A program made the position numbers and the translations under genes. Below the pieces are notes generated by a model. It was not told the DNA's origin, ran no database searches, and saw only the letters and a list, made by a program, of their open reading frames with translations. Of a DNA stretch of 64,000 bases, positions 63,901-64,000 are shown one piece after another. Positions within the stretch are counted from its first letter, which is position 1, and each line of letters opens with the position of its first letter. The DNA is taken from contig CAVRQM010000004.1 in assembly GCA_963723455.1 (NCBI GenBank), forward strand, positions 62,001-126,000, given 5' to 3'. This stretch comes from CAVRQM01 sp963723455. Lineage in GTDB: Bacteria > Pseudomonadota > Alphaproteobacteria > Acetobacterales > Acetobacteraceae.

Positions 63901-64000
63901 TCTACCGACGGCAGCGCGGAGACCGGCAGGGCGCGATAGCCGAGCAGGCCGCCCAGCAGGATGGCGATGGCCAGCAGGCCGGTGGCGATCGGCCGCGCGA
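60918..64000 (-). CDS. RND efflux pump permease (MdtB-like), 5' end outside window
   Basis: At least 1,027 residues; the start lies beyond the right edge. The visible N-terminal part reads RPIATGLLAIAILLGGLLGY, ALPVSALPSVDFPTIQVTTQ and LPGASPDTVATLITASLERQ. TM4 relay: TGFVVDDAIVMIENIVRFIE. Second half: GIVKKNAIMMIDFALEAERT. The gene precedes a second RND permease, matching tandem MdtB-MdtC. A membrane-fusion (MdtA-like) gene would be expected just outside the window. Confidence 0.93.
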   Translation of the reverse strand, partial: ARPIATGLLAIAILLGGLLGYRALPVSALPSVDFPTIQVTTQLPGASPDTVATLITASLERQFGEIPGLSSMISTSSEGTSQITLQFDLSRNIDSASEDVQAAINAAGGTLPQTLPYPPTYSKVNPADAPILTIALQSGAVPIDQISDAAATLLQPKLAQIVGVGRVTVEGNMRAAVRVRVDPGRLAAYGLSMEDVRTALSAANANGSKGGFDGPRQAVAIGANDQLLSADAYPSLVIAWRNGAAVKLSDIGTVVSGVENDRVAATYRGKPAVVLDIQRQPGANIVATVDLIKRALPDLQRAIPAAITLSVVADRTQTIRASVADVQATLILSIVLVIGVIYLFLRTWRATLIPAIALPLSLVGTFGIMSELGYGLDNLSLMALTVATGFVVDDAIVMIENIVRFIELGERPMQAAYKGAAQIGFTIVSLTVSLIAVFIPLLFMGGVVGRLFSEFSVTLSVAVIVSAVVSLTLTPMMSARLLRPAADERPGRVARAFEAGFERTLAGYRRTLRWSLRRQPLMLLIAVATLVGTILLYIVVPKGFLPQQDTGLIVAVTQGEQSISIPRMSRLQAQAEAAIRTDPAVADVVSFVGAGDINPTANTGRLTISLKPRAQRNASAAEIAARLQARLVGIPGLSAFMQPVQDIQIGTRVSRTQYQYTLVDTDAAELALWAPRLLADLQADPNLRDVTTDQQNDGFRTNIVVDRGAAMRLGVSMQAVQDVLYDTYGQRQVATLFAQANQYRVILEGNPAWQANPASLLSLRVPGNVANGVAAQVPLTAIAHLERTTAPLVITHDEQFPAVTLSFNLAPGAALGDAVQAVKSAEQAIGLPPTITGTFSGDAAEFQTSLASEPWLILAAMVVIYIVLGVLYESVIHPVTILSTLPSAGIGALLALMLCGTDLSLVALVGIVLLMGIVKKNAIMMIDFALEAERTRGLSPETAIEEASLLRFRPIMMTTAAALLGALPLVLEHGTGSELRFPLGVTIVGGLLLSQLLTLYTTPAIYLAFERLRERFAPMPRPAPAE

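Overview
The window is GC-rich DNA with short gaps and many ATGA/GTGA gene overlaps. It looks like an alphaproteobacterial chromosome, most likely Rhodospirillales/Acetobacteraceae. The reasons are the trpGDC-moaC-moeA-lexA arrangement, a near-consensus alphaproteobacterial GTTC-N7-GTTC SOS box, a ubiquinol-cytochrome c chaperone next to a DUF177 protein and rpmF-plsX-fabH, an IalB-family protein before rlmN, and a 6S RNA between zapA and 5-formyl-THF cyclo-ligase. This assignment is inference from gene content and synteny; no search was run.

Layout. 0-8.6 kb (minus): bamE, trpG, trpD, trpC, moaC, moeA, a large PAS/GAF hybrid histidine kinase, then lexA running off the left edge. 8.7-12.2 kb (plus): cytochrome bc1 chaperone, DUF177, rpmF, plsX, fabH. 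12.3-17.7 kb (minus): epmB, efp, an inositol monophosphatase, an OmpA-like protein, a MotA/TolQ-like protein and a DUF4239 membrane protein; epmA diverges from epmB, so the EF-P lysylation pathway is together. 17.7-20.3 kb: epmA, a lipoprotein, a fasciclin lipoprotein, an IS5-type transposase remnant, a tiny membrane protein and a palindromic repeat. 20.3-22.3 kb (minus): thiE, class I aldolase and a hypothetical gene. 22.4-29.8 kb (plus): zapA, a DUF29 remnant, 6S RNA, 5-formyl-THF cyclo-ligase, a YmdB-type phosphoesterase, bioY, yebC, ruvC, ruvA and adenine deaminase, with a small antisense membrane gene between ruvC and ruvA. 29.8-43.4 kb: a methyltransferase, two more PAS histidine kinases, an IalB-family gene, rlmN, an SHS-type MFS transporter, argG, a MazEF-type toxin-antitoxin pair, MarC, DUF427 and an SDR. 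43.4-50.2 kb: a self-contained sugar operon (ABC transporter, FadR-type regulator, Gfo/Idh/MocA dehydrogenase, sugar isomerase/epimerase, RhaM-like mutarotase) with a candidate operator in front. 50.2-55.1 kb (minus): a small membrane protein, GNAT, a TrmA/RlmD-type methyltransferase, glutaryl-CoA dehydrogenase-like protein and a DEAD-box helicase. 55.3-64 kb: a tyrosine/proline-rich exported protein, a GH15 enzyme and two tandem RND pumps of MdtB/MdtC type.

Quality warning. Nearly forty single-base indels break otherwise well-conserved reading frames, and almost all are insertions. About 22 of them lie between 37.2 and 41.3 kb (third kinase, MFS transporter, argG, toxin-antitoxin), with a second group at 53.5-57.2 kb. 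I read these as consensus errors rather than gene decay and annotate such genes over their full extent with the break points.

No single spectacular new system was found. The most useful leads are the sugar operon with its operator, the toxin-antitoxin promoter/operator that predicts a leaderless transcript, two apparent CTG starts inside CTGA overlaps, a kinase receiver whose phospho-acceptor aspartate reads as histidine, and a 32-nt palindrome found 3' of two unrelated genes.
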